A stretch of 64,000 nucleotides of DNA from Acetispira formosa (nom. nud.) (GCA_023525915.1 CP026657.1:1240001-1304000); one strand, 5' to 3'; positions 43,715-52,046 are shown, numbered from the stretch's first letter. The notes: generated by a model from the letters alone, not told the origin. Program-made: numbers and translations.

Positions 43715-44827
43715 ATGCAGAAAAAAAACGATTTCATCATAAACCGGCCTGACGAGGCCAATGTACCAGAAGACGTTAAAGAAGAATTCACCCAATCATA
43801 CGCGGTGGTGAAAAGACTGTTGCCTTTTCTGGCCAAACGCGGCATTCCGGCGTCGCCTAAAAATTACCGCATTTTTTATGATTATCTTCTTTATACCAAC
43901 CCCTCCCTGAATAAAACCATCAATGAGCTTCTGGATAACAATGCCAAATTCTACAGCCAGTTATCCTCTAGCCTCTATGATCATTTTTATTCCAATGAGG
44001 CCCTTGATCAGCAGGCCAAGGCCATCAACAAGGCCGCCATGGATTTCATGGCCATTTCCAGCAGCATGGAGCAAAGCCTGGAGAGCGCCATCAGCCAGAC
44101 CAGCCGATACAAAAAGGTTTTGAACGACACCTCAAAACAAATGGCCCAAATCACTTCAGCCGATCAGCTTCAGCCTTTTCTGGAAGAACTGATGACCGAA
44201 ACCGAGCAGGCCCTGACTCAGAACGACAGTTTCTCCAGCCGGATAAATGAGGCCAATCAGATTATAGCCACCCTGAAGGAAGAGCTGAAGAATCAGACGG
44301 CCCTGGCCAAAGTGGACGAACTGACCAAGCTGTATAACCGGCGTCACCTCAATATAGAAGCGCCGCGCATGATCAGCCATTCCCTGGAGACGGGGCTTCC
44401 GTTGTCGGCCATACTGTTCGACCTTGATCACTTCAAACGCATCAACGACACCTGGGGCCACAACTACGGCGACAAGGTGTTGATCATTTGCGCCGACACC
44501 ATCAAAAAGTCGGCTCGCGGCTCCGATCTTCCGGTGCGCTTTGGCGGCGAGGAATTTCTGCTCCTGTGTTCAGGGCTGGATCTTCTGGCCGCGGCCAGGG
44601 TGGCCGAGCGTATCCGTCTGGTCATTTCCAACACCGATATCACCATTCGCGGCAACTCCCTGCCGGTAACCATAAGTTCGGGCGTGGCCCAGTATATTCC
44701 CGGCGAAGAAATCAATGATCTGATAGAGCGGGCCGACAAGGCCCTCTACCGGGCCAAGGGCGAGGGTCGAAACCGGGTACGTTTGGCCGAGAGCCCCGAC
44801 GGGACGGATTTGGCCTCCAAAACCTGA
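43715..44827 (+). CDS. GGDEF-domain diguanylate cyclase
   Basis: The protein (370 residues from ATG 43715) has an alpha-helical, coiled-coil-like N-terminal region without membrane helices and a C-terminal GGDEF domain. LAKVDELTKLYNRRH, LFDLDHFKRINDTWGH, the active-site loop RFGGEEFLLL and RADKALYRAKGEGRN are all present, and an RxxD product-inhibition site (RGSD) lies just before the active site. It should make cyclic di-GMP and be feedback-inhibited. The frame opens at 43523 but that part has no start signal and odd composition. Cyclic di-GMP could control the flagellar genes nearby. Confidence 0.92.
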   Translation: MQKKNDFIINRPDEANVPEDVKEEFTQSYAVVKRLLPFLAKRGIPASPKNYRIFYDYLLYTNPSLNKTINELLDNNAKFYSQLSSSLYDHFYSNEALDQQAKAINKAAMDFMAISSSMEQSLESAISQTSRYKKVLNDTSKQMAQITSADQLQPFLEELMTETEQALTQNDSFSSRINEANQIIATLKEELKNQTALAKVDELTKLYNRRHLNIEAPRMISHSLETGLPLSAILFDLDHFKRINDTWGHNYGDKVLIICADTIKKSARGSDLPVRFGGEEFLLLCSGLDLLAAARVAERIRLVISNTDITIRGNSLPVTISSGVAQYIPGEEINDLIERADKALYRAKGEGRNRVRLAESPDGTDLASKT

Positions 44828-44833
44828 TTGTTC

Positions 44834-44860
44834 AAAGGCCGGTTGCACACCGGCCTTTTT
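44834..44860 (+). terminator. Intrinsic terminator of the diguanylate cyclase gene
   Basis: A ten-base-pair stem (44834-44843 with 44849-44858, loop TGCAC) ends in a T run seven bases after the stop codon. The composite element begins just after it, so that element is not needed as the terminator here. Confidence 0.9.
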
Positions 44861-44871
44861 CTTTCCTTTGA

Positions 44872-45113
44872 TCCGCCGGAAGCCGGGAATTGTTTTTGTC
44901 TCGTCTCCGTTCCGGGGGTCTTAGTCACGGAGCCGAGACAAAAACAATTCCCGGCTTCCGGCTCCCACTTCGGCCAGGCACACTATCCCGGCCTTAAAAA
45001 AACCGACCAGGCAGCCGCCAAAAGAAATGTTTTTGCCCGGTCCCGTGACTAAGACCCCCGGAACGGGACCGGGCAAAAACATTTCTTTTGGCGGCGGTCA
45101 CCCGCTTCTCCGA
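44872..45113 (+). repeat. Composite palindromic element, copy 5
   Basis: This is a complete copy: a type II hairpin (44875-44962, loop TTCCGGGGGTCTTAGTCA), a spacer of 51 bases and a type I hairpin (45014-45095, loop TGACTAAGACCCCCGGAA). Both loops lack the same single base relative to other copies and so remain exact complements. The type I stem is perfect with changed pairs (CCAAAAG/CTTTTGG and GGTCCCG/CGGGACC). It sits between convergent genes. Confidence 0.92.
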
Positions 45114-45135
45114 ATTTATACTTTTGACTACTATT

Positions 45136-46608
45136 CTAATCATCATCTCCGCCGTTGTCTTTAAACACCCAAAGAGCCTGATTCAATTTGACGAACTGTT
45201 TCATTCCGGCCTCCAGGTAGCCGTCATCAAAAATATGAGGCGACAGGTCGGCCGGAAAAACGGCGTTGGTCTCCACCCCGGCCGCCGTAAGGATAATGCC
45301 CGGCAACTGGTATTGGTAAAAAGGCTTCTCTGGCTTAACCGGCAGTTTCTCCGGTGCGGCGCTGGTCAGGAGAAAGAGGCTTCTGTCTTCAAGCGAAAGC
45401 CCCATGCGTTTGGCGTTGGCGGCCTGGGGCACCAGATGATCCGGCATGATAAAAACCACAGTGCACTCCATATCGCCCCGGTCCTCAATAAATTTCAAAA
45501 AATCGCACACAACATGGGAAGAGGCGTTGACCGCATCGACGGCAGCCTCACCCGTCGGCCGTACAGCTTCCGCCAAATCCGGCCGGAACCGGCTGCCCGG
45601 CAGGTGGGTATCCACGGTGGAAACGGCCAGCAGAAATGGTTTTCCGGTTATAGACAGTTCTTCATACTTCAGCTTGGCCAGAGCCAGCACATCCGCGTCG
45701 TAGGGCCCAAATGATCCGGCCCGCTCCACGGGAAACGGGAAATCCTCATAAGCCCCAAACACTTGATAGCCATACAGCGTCAGGAACTGACGGGTTCCGG
45801 CGAAATCAGGCTCACCCAGAATGTAGCACCGTTCATACCCGGCCTGGCCCAGCACATCACCCAAGCCGACCAGCGAAGTCGAATCGGCTTTAGCGAAAAG
45901 GCTATTGGCTCTGGTGCCAAAGTATTGCGGCAAACCCGTCTGCCAGCTATAGAGGGAGGCGATAGTCGTGGCTGCCGCCCCTGAAGGCTTCATGTGGGGA
46001 AGATAGGTCCAGCGGCGGGTCAGCTCCATCAGGCCCGGAGCCAGATCACCCCGATCCAGGATGGATCGTTCGAAACTTTCCAGAGAAATAATGACTATAT
46101 TCAACCCCGGCTCAGCCGTAAGGCCGTCACGAAAGACATAGTCCCCGGCCTTGATGTCCAGCCCGGCGAAAGCCTCATCTATGGTCAGGCGCTCTTCGGC
46201 CGCCATACGGCCGTCTATGACTCGATAGAGATTGTTAATGATGCCGCCCGGCAGAGCCATTAGAAAAGCCAGAATGATCATGGTGGCGGCAAAGCGCCTT
46301 TTGCTTTGGCTATAGTGCCGCACCGGCTCCAGACGGGCCAGGCGGGTGAAGAGCCAGACTACCGCGATGAACGCGGCCAGCCCCAAAAGGCTTAAGAGGG
46401 GAAAGGATGTAATGGCGATACGGAAAGTCTCGAATTGCAGATGATTATAGAACTGATAGCCAATAGGCTCTTCAGTCATCACCTGGGAAATGATTTCAGA
46501 CAGACAGAAAACCGCCAGCCCGATTCGGACTGCATAGCGGAAACCGCGCGGCCGTATTTTGGACATGGCCAGAATGCAAAAAATAAACAGAACCAGCAGT
46601 TGAAACAT
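45136..46608 (-). CDS. Membrane sulfatase-fold transferase, LtaS/MdoB-like
   Basis: The 490-residue protein has about four or five N-terminal membrane helices and a periplasmic alkaline-phosphatase-superfamily domain. It shows NIVIISLESFE (first metal-binding Glu), KPSGAAATTIASLYSWQTG (nucleophile Thr), STVDTHLPGSRF and FIMPDHLVP (Asp-His metal ligands). Relatives such as LtaS, MdoB and phosphoethanolamine transferases move phosphoglycerol or phosphoethanolamine onto surface glycans or lipids, so LPS or glucan decoration is likely. It lies 11 bases after queH with AAAAGG before its ATG. Confidence 0.8.
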   Translation of the reverse strand: MFQLLVLFIFCILAMSKIRPRGFRYAVRIGLAVFCLSEIISQVMTEEPIGYQFYNHLQFETFRIAITSFPLLSLLGLAAFIAVVWLFTRLARLEPVRHYSQSKRRFAATMIILAFLMALPGGIINNLYRVIDGRMAAEERLTIDEAFAGLDIKAGDYVFRDGLTAEPGLNIVIISLESFERSILDRGDLAPGLMELTRRWTYLPHMKPSGAAATTIASLYSWQTGLPQYFGTRANSLFAKADSTSLVGLGDVLGQAGYERCYILGEPDFAGTRQFLTLYGYQVFGAYEDFPFPVERAGSFGPYDADVLALAKLKYEELSITGKPFLLAVSTVDTHLPGSRFRPDLAEAVRPTGEAAVDAVNASSHVVCDFLKFIEDRGDMECTVVFIMPDHLVPQAANAKRMGLSLEDRSLFLLTSAAPEKLPVKPEKPFYQYQLPGIILTAAGVETNAVFPADLSPHIFDDGYLEAGMKQFVKLNQALWVFKDNGGDDD

Positions 46609-46619
46609 TTTGCGGCCTT

Positions 46620-47153
46620 TTAACGCTCAAACTCACTGAAAATACAGCCGCAGTAATTCTGGCGGTACAGCCCCAGCTCACGGGCTATTTCATGCCCCCG
46701 GTGCCAGCCCGGCCGCCAGTCCTCATAATAGAATTCCAGCCCGTGCTTTTTCGCCGCTCGGCCGCCCTCTTCCATTATCAGATCGTGCTTTTGGCGGCGG
46801 CTGAAAGCCAAAGTCGTGCCGAACGCCTGATGGCCGCGCGCGGCCGCCTCGGCGGCGGCGGCCTCAAACCGCAGGGCGTAGCAGGTGCGGCAGCGTTCCG
46901 GCGGCGCGGGGTTCTTCATCAGCTCGGCCATGAATTTTTCAGGCTCATACGGTGAGGAGAAATCAACCTTCAGGCCATGATGAAGGGCCAGGAAAGCCAG
47001 GCTGTCGCGGCGGCGGTTGAATTCGGCTTTGGGGTGGATATTGGGATTGTGAAACCACAGTTCCAGATTCAGAGAGGGCCGCTCGATTTGAAAAAATTCC
47101 AGCGGATAGGAGGCACAGGGGCCGCAGCAGACGTGAAGAAACAGTTTTTCCAT
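46620..47153 (-). CDS. queH: Epoxyqueuosine reductase QueH
   Basis: QueH (formerly DUF208) performs the last step of queuosine synthesis in tRNA and replaces the unrelated QueG. The cysteine motifs that bind its iron-sulfur cluster and metal are intact: HVCCGPCASY near the N-terminus, ERCRTCYALR in the middle and NYCGCIFS at the C-terminus, with FGTTLAFSRRQKHDLI. ATG 47153 is preferred over 47159 because GGA is then at normal spacing. It is followed closely by the LtaS/MdoB-like gene. Confidence 0.9.
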   Translation of the reverse strand: MEKLFLHVCCGPCASYPLEFFQIERPSLNLELWFHNPNIHPKAEFNRRRDSLAFLALHHGLKVDFSSPYEPEKFMAELMKNPAPPERCRTCYALRFEAAAAEAAARGHQAFGTTLAFSRRQKHDLIMEEGGRAAKKHGLEFYYEDWRPGWHRGHEIARELGLYRQNYCGCIFSEFER

Positions 47154-47198
47154 GATCATTCCAATAATAGCTAATCACAGCCGGTTACGGCCGCCAGT

Positions 47199-47321
47199 TT
47201 ACCATTTCCAGACCGGCACTTCAGCCCGGCCACCGGCGTTGGGGCCGGAGTGCCCGGAGACATGCGCCCCGCAACCGGCCAGGAGGGCGACGGCGGCTAT
47301 AATCAGAAGTAGTTTTCGCAT
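47199..47321 (-). CDS. Small lipoprotein, 40 residues
   Basis: A short gene is clear on the minus strand: GGTGGAGG a few bases before ATG (47319-47321), a hydrophobic signal MRKLLLIIAAVALLAGC with lipobox LAGC (Cys17), then a Gly/His/Ser-rich tail ending AEVPVWKW. The mature lipopeptide would be 24 residues. Its start overlaps the end of the upstream membrane-protein gene by 19 bases, so its ribosome-binding site lies inside that gene. I do not recognise the tail. The ideal signal and ribosome-binding site make it a real gene despite its size. Confidence 0.75.
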   Translation of the reverse strand: MRKLLLIIAAVALLAGCGAHVSGHSGPNAGGRAEVPVWKW

Positions 47322-47797
47322 ATTTTACCTCCACCGTGAAGCTCTGTAGAGTCAGCCATCATCCCTTTGATAATCTTATCAGCCCAGGGAGCGACAGCAA
47401 GATTTAAAGCTGGATAAACAATCAGGATAAAAAATAAGATCCCATTCAGAATTGGCGTAAATTTTTCAAAAATCCAAAATAGTGAACCACATATTAAACC
47501 CAACGTATGAATCCAGAATACCGGCCATAAAAACTGATTCCGTCGATTCAGAATCTGGTTGGCCTGAAACAGTCCGCTTATGGAGGCAACCAGCAAGGAC
47601 ACGCTTAATAACCAGAGACCACATACCATATCTGCTGTAAAATTCTGGTGAGAATTAAAAAAACTTAATTTTATCACCATAATAATCAGAATAAACCCTA
47701 AAGATATGACTGCAAGGCTGAAGCATAAATTCACCTGGGCGAGAATATTGATCCCATCCCATTTCCGCCAATAGCCCGGCTCGAGCTGAGTGCTCAT
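47303..47797 (-). CDS. Membrane protein of unknown function, tandem paralogue 2
   Basis: The 164-residue protein has four predicted membrane helices and no recognised domain. It resembles its upstream neighbour: both have ISGL..A...L..RN.FLW..F (here ISGLFQANQILNRRNQFLWPVF), a YPALN stretch before the last amphipathic part and a C-terminus ELHGGGK. The gene overlaps the upstream paralogue by four bases (ATGA) and the small lipoprotein gene at its 3' end. Its base composition is more AT-rich than the surrounding genes. Confidence 0.7.
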   Translation of the reverse strand: MSTQLEPGYWRKWDGINILAQVNLCFSLAVISLGFILIIMVIKLSFFNSHQNFTADMVCGLWLLSVSLLVASISGLFQANQILNRRNQFLWPVFWIHTLGLICGSLFWIFEKFTPILNGILFFILIVYPALNLAVAPWADKIIKGMMADSTELHGGGKICENYF

Positions 47798-48318
47798 TTT
47801 TCACCCCCGCTGTATAATTCTGAGGCTTCAACCACCCTGCCACCCCAGACCGACAGAAACATATTTATGGCCGGGTAAACAATAAAAGGCATAGACAAAA
47901 TGATGTATGGGACGACAGACTTGGGGTAGACCTTCAGAAAATCGCTAAACACCATCAACATCAAGGCTGTCGGCGAAAAATACCTTTCGGACAAAAGCAT
48001 TACCCCAAGGATGAGTCCCTGGGCATTGAGGATGAAGACCTCCCGCCAAAGACAGTTCCGGCCTTTTATCAGCCTGTCAGCCAGATACAGCCCGCTGATG
48101 GTCGTACCCGCCATCAACAGCCACACCACCCAATAGGCCAGACTCACCAGAATATAACCAGCACCACCGGAGAAGGTCATAACAGTGAGGAAAATGGTCC
48201 CCATGCCCCAGAACATGCCCCCGCATACCATCACAATATTGAAAGCATACACGACATGCGCCCAGAAAATTACCCGGCGCCATTGCCGGTCATCGCCTGG
48301 TAAAGCCTGATGGCTCAT
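47794..48318 (-). CDS. Membrane protein of unknown function, tandem paralogue 1
   Basis: The 174-residue protein has four predicted membrane helices. The shared features with paralogue 2 are ISGLYLADRLIKGRNCLWREVF, a YPAIN stretch and the C-terminus ELYSGGEK. The family is unknown to me. It is the first gene of the minus-strand group that continues through the small lipoprotein, queH and the LtaS/MdoB-like gene. Its promoter would lie in 48319-48450, back to back with the flagellar operon. Confidence 0.7.
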   Translation of the reverse strand: MSHQALPGDDRQWRRVIFWAHVVYAFNIVMVCGGMFWGMGTIFLTVMTFSGGAGYILVSLAYWVVWLLMAGTTISGLYLADRLIKGRNCLWREVFILNAQGLILGVMLLSERYFSPTALMLMVFSDFLKVYPKSVVPYIILSMPFIVYPAINMFLSVWGGRVVEASELYSGGEK

Positions 48319-48454
48319 TTTTCAACCCCACCATGGGAGTGACGATTCGCGCTCTGTTTCATTGAATACTTCATGTGACATCCCTTCAGTCACCCACCGA
48401 AGAATTATAACACATTGCCGATGATTTTGACCAAAGGGTAATCGCTTCCCCGCC

Positions 48455-48572
48455 CCCAAAGCAGACGACCAGGCAGCCGACGGGAGAAATGTTTTTGCCC
48501 GGCTCCATGACTCGCGACCCCCGGAATGGAGCCGGGCAAAAACATTTCTCCCGTCGGCGGTCAACCGCCGCC
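48455..48572 (+). repeat. Composite palindromic element, copy 6 (partial)
   Basis: Only the type I hairpin (48476-48558) and the last bases of the spacer (ACGACCAGGCAGCCG) remain; the type II hairpin is missing. The stem is perfect, including a compensated change at its loop-closing end (CTCCA/TGGAG instead of CTCCG/CGGAG). The loop TGACTCGCGACCCCCGGAA has three substitutions, the largest drift of any copy, as expected if its partner loop is gone. Confidence 0.88.
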
Positions 48573-48621
48573 CTCCCGCCTTTATGTGACACCCGGCATA
48601 AGGTTAACCTCAAGTGAATAA

Positions 48622-48638
48622 TGGCACAGTCATTGCTA
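48622..48638 (+). promoter_or_regulatory. Sigma-54 promoter of the flagellar operon
   Basis: TGGCAC-AGTCA-TTGCTA is a consensus RpoN promoter with GG and GC ten bases apart, 73 bases before the flgH ATG. Sigma-54 control of ring, rod and hook genes is usual in deltaproteobacteria and other polar flagellates. It is nearly identical to the promoter at 2354-2370. Confidence 0.92.
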
Positions 48639-48710
48639 GATAGCAGTCAGAAGATTTGCTCGTCATTATCTTGTCAACCAGACCAACCATAGCAAAGAGG
48701 GAAGATCATT

Positions 48711-49472
48711 ATGAAAGGCACCATCCGCACCCCGCAATCGAGAATCACTATCGCGGCAATACTAGCTGCCGTCTGCGCCATTTTTCTGACCGGCTGCGCC
48801 GAGCGCATCAATCAGCCCAGCTCAACTGTCAACCAGGAGGCCGCCCTGCGTCTGCCGCCGGTGGAGACTTATCCTGAACCGGCTATCCGCAGTGAAGGTT
48901 CGCTGTTTTCCGAAGACGCCCGCATGGATCTGTTTTCCGACATGAAAGCCAAACGCGTGGGCGACATCATCACCATCAATATAGTGGAAACCTCCAAAGC
49001 CAGCAAAAACGCCACTACCTCCACGGGGCGCTCCAATTCATTGACCGCCTCCACCCAGGCTCTGGTCGGCTATGAGGACCCATCCAACATCCCGACCCTT
49101 GGCAACGTGTTTGACAAGATCGGCTTTAACAGCGCCATGGGCATCGACGCCAGCTACAACTCCAGCTTCAGCGGACGCGGCACCACAGCCCGCACTGAAA
49201 GCATGACCGCCAAAATGTCGGCCCGCGTCATCCAGGTTCTGCCCAACGGCAATCTGGTCATTCGCGGCTCACAGGAAATTCTGCTCAATAACGAAAAGCA
49301 ATACATCACCGTTCAGGGCGTCATCCGTCCGGCTGACATCAGCGCGGACAACACGGTCCTGTCCACCTACATGGCCGACGCCCGCATCGACTATCGCGGT
49401 CAGGGCGACCTGAGCCGCAAGCAGCGCGAAGGCTGGCTGTCCAGATTCCTCGATGTTATCTGGCCCTTCTAA
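48711..49472 (+). CDS. flgH: Flagellar L-ring lipoprotein FlgH
   Basis: FlgH forms the outer-membrane L-ring that lets the rod rotate through the envelope. The 253-residue precursor has a lipoprotein signal ending FLTGC (Cys29) and the family stretches SLFSEDARMDLFSDMKAKRVGDIITINIVETSKAS, ARVIQVLPNGNLVIRGSQEILLNNEKQYITVQGVIRP and DISADNTVLSTYMADARIDYRGQG. It is the first gene of the sigma-54 flagellar operon. A ribosome-binding GGAAG lies before the ATG. Its presence confirms an outer membrane. Confidence 0.97.
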   Translation: MKGTIRTPQSRITIAAILAAVCAIFLTGCAERINQPSSTVNQEAALRLPPVETYPEPAIRSEGSLFSEDARMDLFSDMKAKRVGDIITINIVETSKASKNATTSTGRSNSLTASTQALVGYEDPSNIPTLGNVFDKIGFNSAMGIDASYNSSFSGRGTTARTESMTAKMSARVIQVLPNGNLVIRGSQEILLNNEKQYITVQGVIRPADISADNTVLSTYMADARIDYRGQGDLSRKQREGWLSRFLDVIWPF

Positions 49473-49569
49473 AAACCATCAGGAGAGAGGTTTCGAACAT
49501 CCGGGGCCTCTCTCCCATCCGCTTCAAACACCGCCCCGGCGGGGCTTCGAGTCCAATAAAGGTGACTTT

Positions 49570-50679
49570 ATGAAAAAAGCTCTTTCAACCAAACTGCTCC
49601 TGGCCCTTCTGGCCATAATGCTGATTCCAGCCTCGTCGGCCTGGGCCATCCGGCTGAAGGAACTGGCCACCTTTGAAGGGGTGCGCCCCAACCAGATCAT
49701 CGGCTACGGCCTGGTGGTGGGCTTGAACGGCACCGGCGACAAGGATAAAACCTTCTTCACCAACCAGAGCGTGGCCAACATGTTAAAGCGCATGGACATC
49801 ACCGTCAACGCCACCAGCCTGAAGCTGAAGAACGTGGCCGGCGTCATTGTCACGGCTGATCTTCCCCCCTTTGTCAAGCCCGGCACCAAGATCGACATCC
49901 TGGTCTCATCACTGGGCGACGCCACCAGCCTTCAGGGCGGAACACTCCTCATCACTCCCTTGAAGGGTGTTGACAGCAACATCTACGCTGTGGCCCAGGG
50001 CCCCCTGTCGGTGGGCGGCTTCGCCATCACCGGCAACGCCGGCAGCGTTCAGAAGAACCATCCCACTGTGGGCCGCATCGTTCAGGGCGGCACTGTGGAG
50101 CGGGAAGTGCCCATTCGCTGGACCGGCAAGGAAGTGATGACCATGAAGCTGGGACAGCCCGATTTCACTACGGCCGCCCGCGTGGCCGAAGCCGTCAATT
50201 CGCGCCTCCCCGGCGCTTCAGCCCGTCCGCTGGACGCTTCCACCATCCAGTTCAACGTACCCATGAATTATCGTGAGAACCTGGCCGTGATGGTGGCCGA
50301 GCTGGAAAATCTCGATGTTGAACCAGACGCCATCGGCAAGGTCATCATTGATGAACGCACCGGCACGGTAGTGGTGGGCGAAAACGTCAAACTTTCCACC
50401 GTGGCCGTGGCCCACGGCAACCTTTCCGTACAGATCCGCGAAGGCCTGACGGTCTCCCAGCCCGGCCCCTTCTCCATGGGTGAGACGGTGGCTGCTCCCA
50501 ATACGGATATCAACGTTGAAGAGGGCGCCGATCAGCTTCTCTTGATTGAACGCTCCACCACTATTCATGATGTGGTGAAAGCCCTCAACGCCATAGGCGT
50601 GACCCCCCGCGACCTGATTATGATCTTTCAGGCCATCAAAGCGGCCGGGGCTCTCCACGGCGAACTCGAAATAATCTAG
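49570..50679 (+). CDS. flgI: Flagellar P-ring protein FlgI
   Basis: FlgI assembles the periplasmic P-ring around the distal rod. The 369-residue precursor starts with a Sec signal (MKKALSTKLLLALLAIMLIPASSAWA) and continues IRLKELATFEGVRPNQIIGYGLVVGLNGTGDKD, typical for FlgI. The C-terminal end GVTPRDLIMIFQAIKAAGALHGELEII is also canonical. The frame opens earlier (49453), but AAAGGTG points to ATG 49570. The 97-base gap after flgH holds no other gene. Confidence 0.97.
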   Translation: MKKALSTKLLLALLAIMLIPASSAWAIRLKELATFEGVRPNQIIGYGLVVGLNGTGDKDKTFFTNQSVANMLKRMDITVNATSLKLKNVAGVIVTADLPPFVKPGTKIDILVSSLGDATSLQGGTLLITPLKGVDSNIYAVAQGPLSVGGFAITGNAGSVQKNHPTVGRIVQGGTVEREVPIRWTGKEVMTMKLGQPDFTTAARVAEAVNSRLPGASARPLDASTIQFNVPMNYRENLAVMVAELENLDVEPDAIGKVIIDERTGTVVVGENVKLSTVAVAHGNLSVQIREGLTVSQPGPFSMGETVAAPNTDINVEEGADQLLLIERSTTIHDVVKALNAIGVTPRDLIMIFQAIKAAGALHGELEII

Positions 50680-50695
50680 TTTTGTGAGGTGATGT

Positions 50696-51490
50696 ATGTC
50701 AGGCATGGAAAGCGTTGGAAACTTGAGCCGCCCCGGTGTTCGCCCTCTCAGAAGCACGGCCAAGGCGCGTAGTGATCAGGATGAAGGGGTGCAACGCTTT
50801 GACATACAGGAGCTCAGAAACGGCGGCACCATGAATGTCGGTTCAGGTGAGGACGGTCAGGGCGGTGAAAAAAGCATTCGGGAAAAATATCGCGGCGGCT
50901 CTAAGGCCAGCCAGGCCAGGCGTAACCACAACTCACAGCTCAGCACTGAAGAACAGATTGAGAAATTGGGCAAAATCCGCAAGTCAGCCGTTGAATACGA
51001 ATCAGTTTTCGTGGACCAGCTGGTCAAGCAGATGAGGCAGTCGCCCATGTCCAAAACCCCTGGCGGAGACACGCTCAGCGACATAGCCGAACAGCCCTTC
51101 CGCGATTTTTTGAGCCAGAACGGCGGCATCGGCCTGGCCGATACCATAGTCAATCAGGTGGCCCGGCAGGAAGGGTTGGAACAAACCTTGCATCAGTATC
51201 CTGGCATAATGGGTGCTAACTGGCGCCCGACCATTCCTCCGAGCCAGATGAAAAAATCGGCTGGAAACCTGGAAATGGCTACAGAACAGGTTGAAAACAA
51301 AGCGGAAACCGCTCCGGCCCCCGCAGAAGGAAAGACCGGGAACACCTTAAAAAACTTTCTGGCCGGCGCTGAAAAAATGGCCGACAGGAGCAGCCAGACT
51401 GAAGAAAAGGCCGCCCAACAGTCTGTGGGCATGATGAGCGGTGAAGAAATTGCCTATCTCTATAACGACGCCAAAGACGGCTTGGCTTAA
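50696..51490 (+). CDS. flgJ: FlgJ-like flagellar rod-binding protein
   Basis: The 264-residue protein has a rod-binding domain at about residues 95-165 (AVEYESVFVDQLVKQMRQSPM, GGDTLSDIAEQPFRDFLSQNGGIGLADTIVNQV), like the N-terminal half of FlgJ, which caps the growing rod. There is no muramidase domain, as in many non-enteric bacteria, so another hydrolase must open the peptidoglycan. A disordered N-terminus of about 80 residues and a C-terminal tail rich in Glu, Lys and Ala flank the domain. It follows flgI by 16 bases with GAGGTG before the ATG. Confidence 0.85.
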   Translation: MSGMESVGNLSRPGVRPLRSTAKARSDQDEGVQRFDIQELRNGGTMNVGSGEDGQGGEKSIREKYRGGSKASQARRNHNSQLSTEEQIEKLGKIRKSAVEYESVFVDQLVKQMRQSPMSKTPGGDTLSDIAEQPFRDFLSQNGGIGLADTIVNQVARQEGLEQTLHQYPGIMGANWRPTIPPSQMKKSAGNLEMATEQVENKAETAPAPAEGKTGNTLKNFLAGAEKMADRSSQTEEKAAQQSVGMMSGEEIAYLYNDAKDGLA

Positions 51491-51533
51491 TCAAATCTAA
51501 CCCGGGCCGGAGCCAAAGATCAGGAGAGCGATA

Positions 51534-52046
51534 ATGGACATCAAAATAGTTCAAAATTTATGCGACATTCTGGATGGTCACCTTGAGCGCTATCAGGCGC
51601 TGGTGGACTATGTGGCCCAGGAAAAGAAATATCTTCTGGAGCAAGACCTGGAAGGGCTTTTCACCTCCTCCCGGATGAAAGAGGAGCTGGCCATGGAAAT
51701 CCAGACCAATATCAACGTCCTGATTGACAGCATAAACGAGACGGCCCTGATGGTGGGTCTGCCGCTGGATCCCCAGCCCCTTCTGGCTGATCTGGTGCGC
51801 CATGTGCCCAAGCCCTTTGATAATCGCATCAATGACGGGTCTATCAAACTGGAGCGGCTGAAAAATATCATCCTGCGGGAAAATGAGGCCAATCGCCACT
51901 TTGTCGAAGAAGCCATCCGCATGGTCAACGAATCTATCAGCATCCTCACCGGCGCCAATCAGCTCAAGGGCGACGGCTACAACAAAGACGGCAGCAAAGG
52001 CGAAAAGAAGCTTTCCCTGCCGGTAAAGCTTTCCAAAGCGGTTTAA
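51534..52046 (+). CDS. flgN: FlgN-like export chaperone
   Basis: FlgN escorts FlgK and FlgL to the flagellar export gate. The 170-residue protein is almost wholly alpha-helical with coiled-coil character (LCDILDGHLERYQALVDYVAQEKKYLLEQDLEGLFTSS.. KEELAMEIQ) and sits directly before flgK, the standard place. Sequence similarity in this family is low, so position counts as much as sequence. flgM, which often precedes flgN, is missing here. Confidence 0.82.
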   Translation: MDIKIVQNLCDILDGHLERYQALVDYVAQEKKYLLEQDLEGLFTSSRMKEELAMEIQTNINVLIDSINETALMVGLPLDPQPLLADLVRHVPKPFDNRINDGSIKLERLKNIILRENEANRHFVEEAIRMVNESISILTGANQLKGDGYNKDGSKGEKKLSLPVKLSKAV

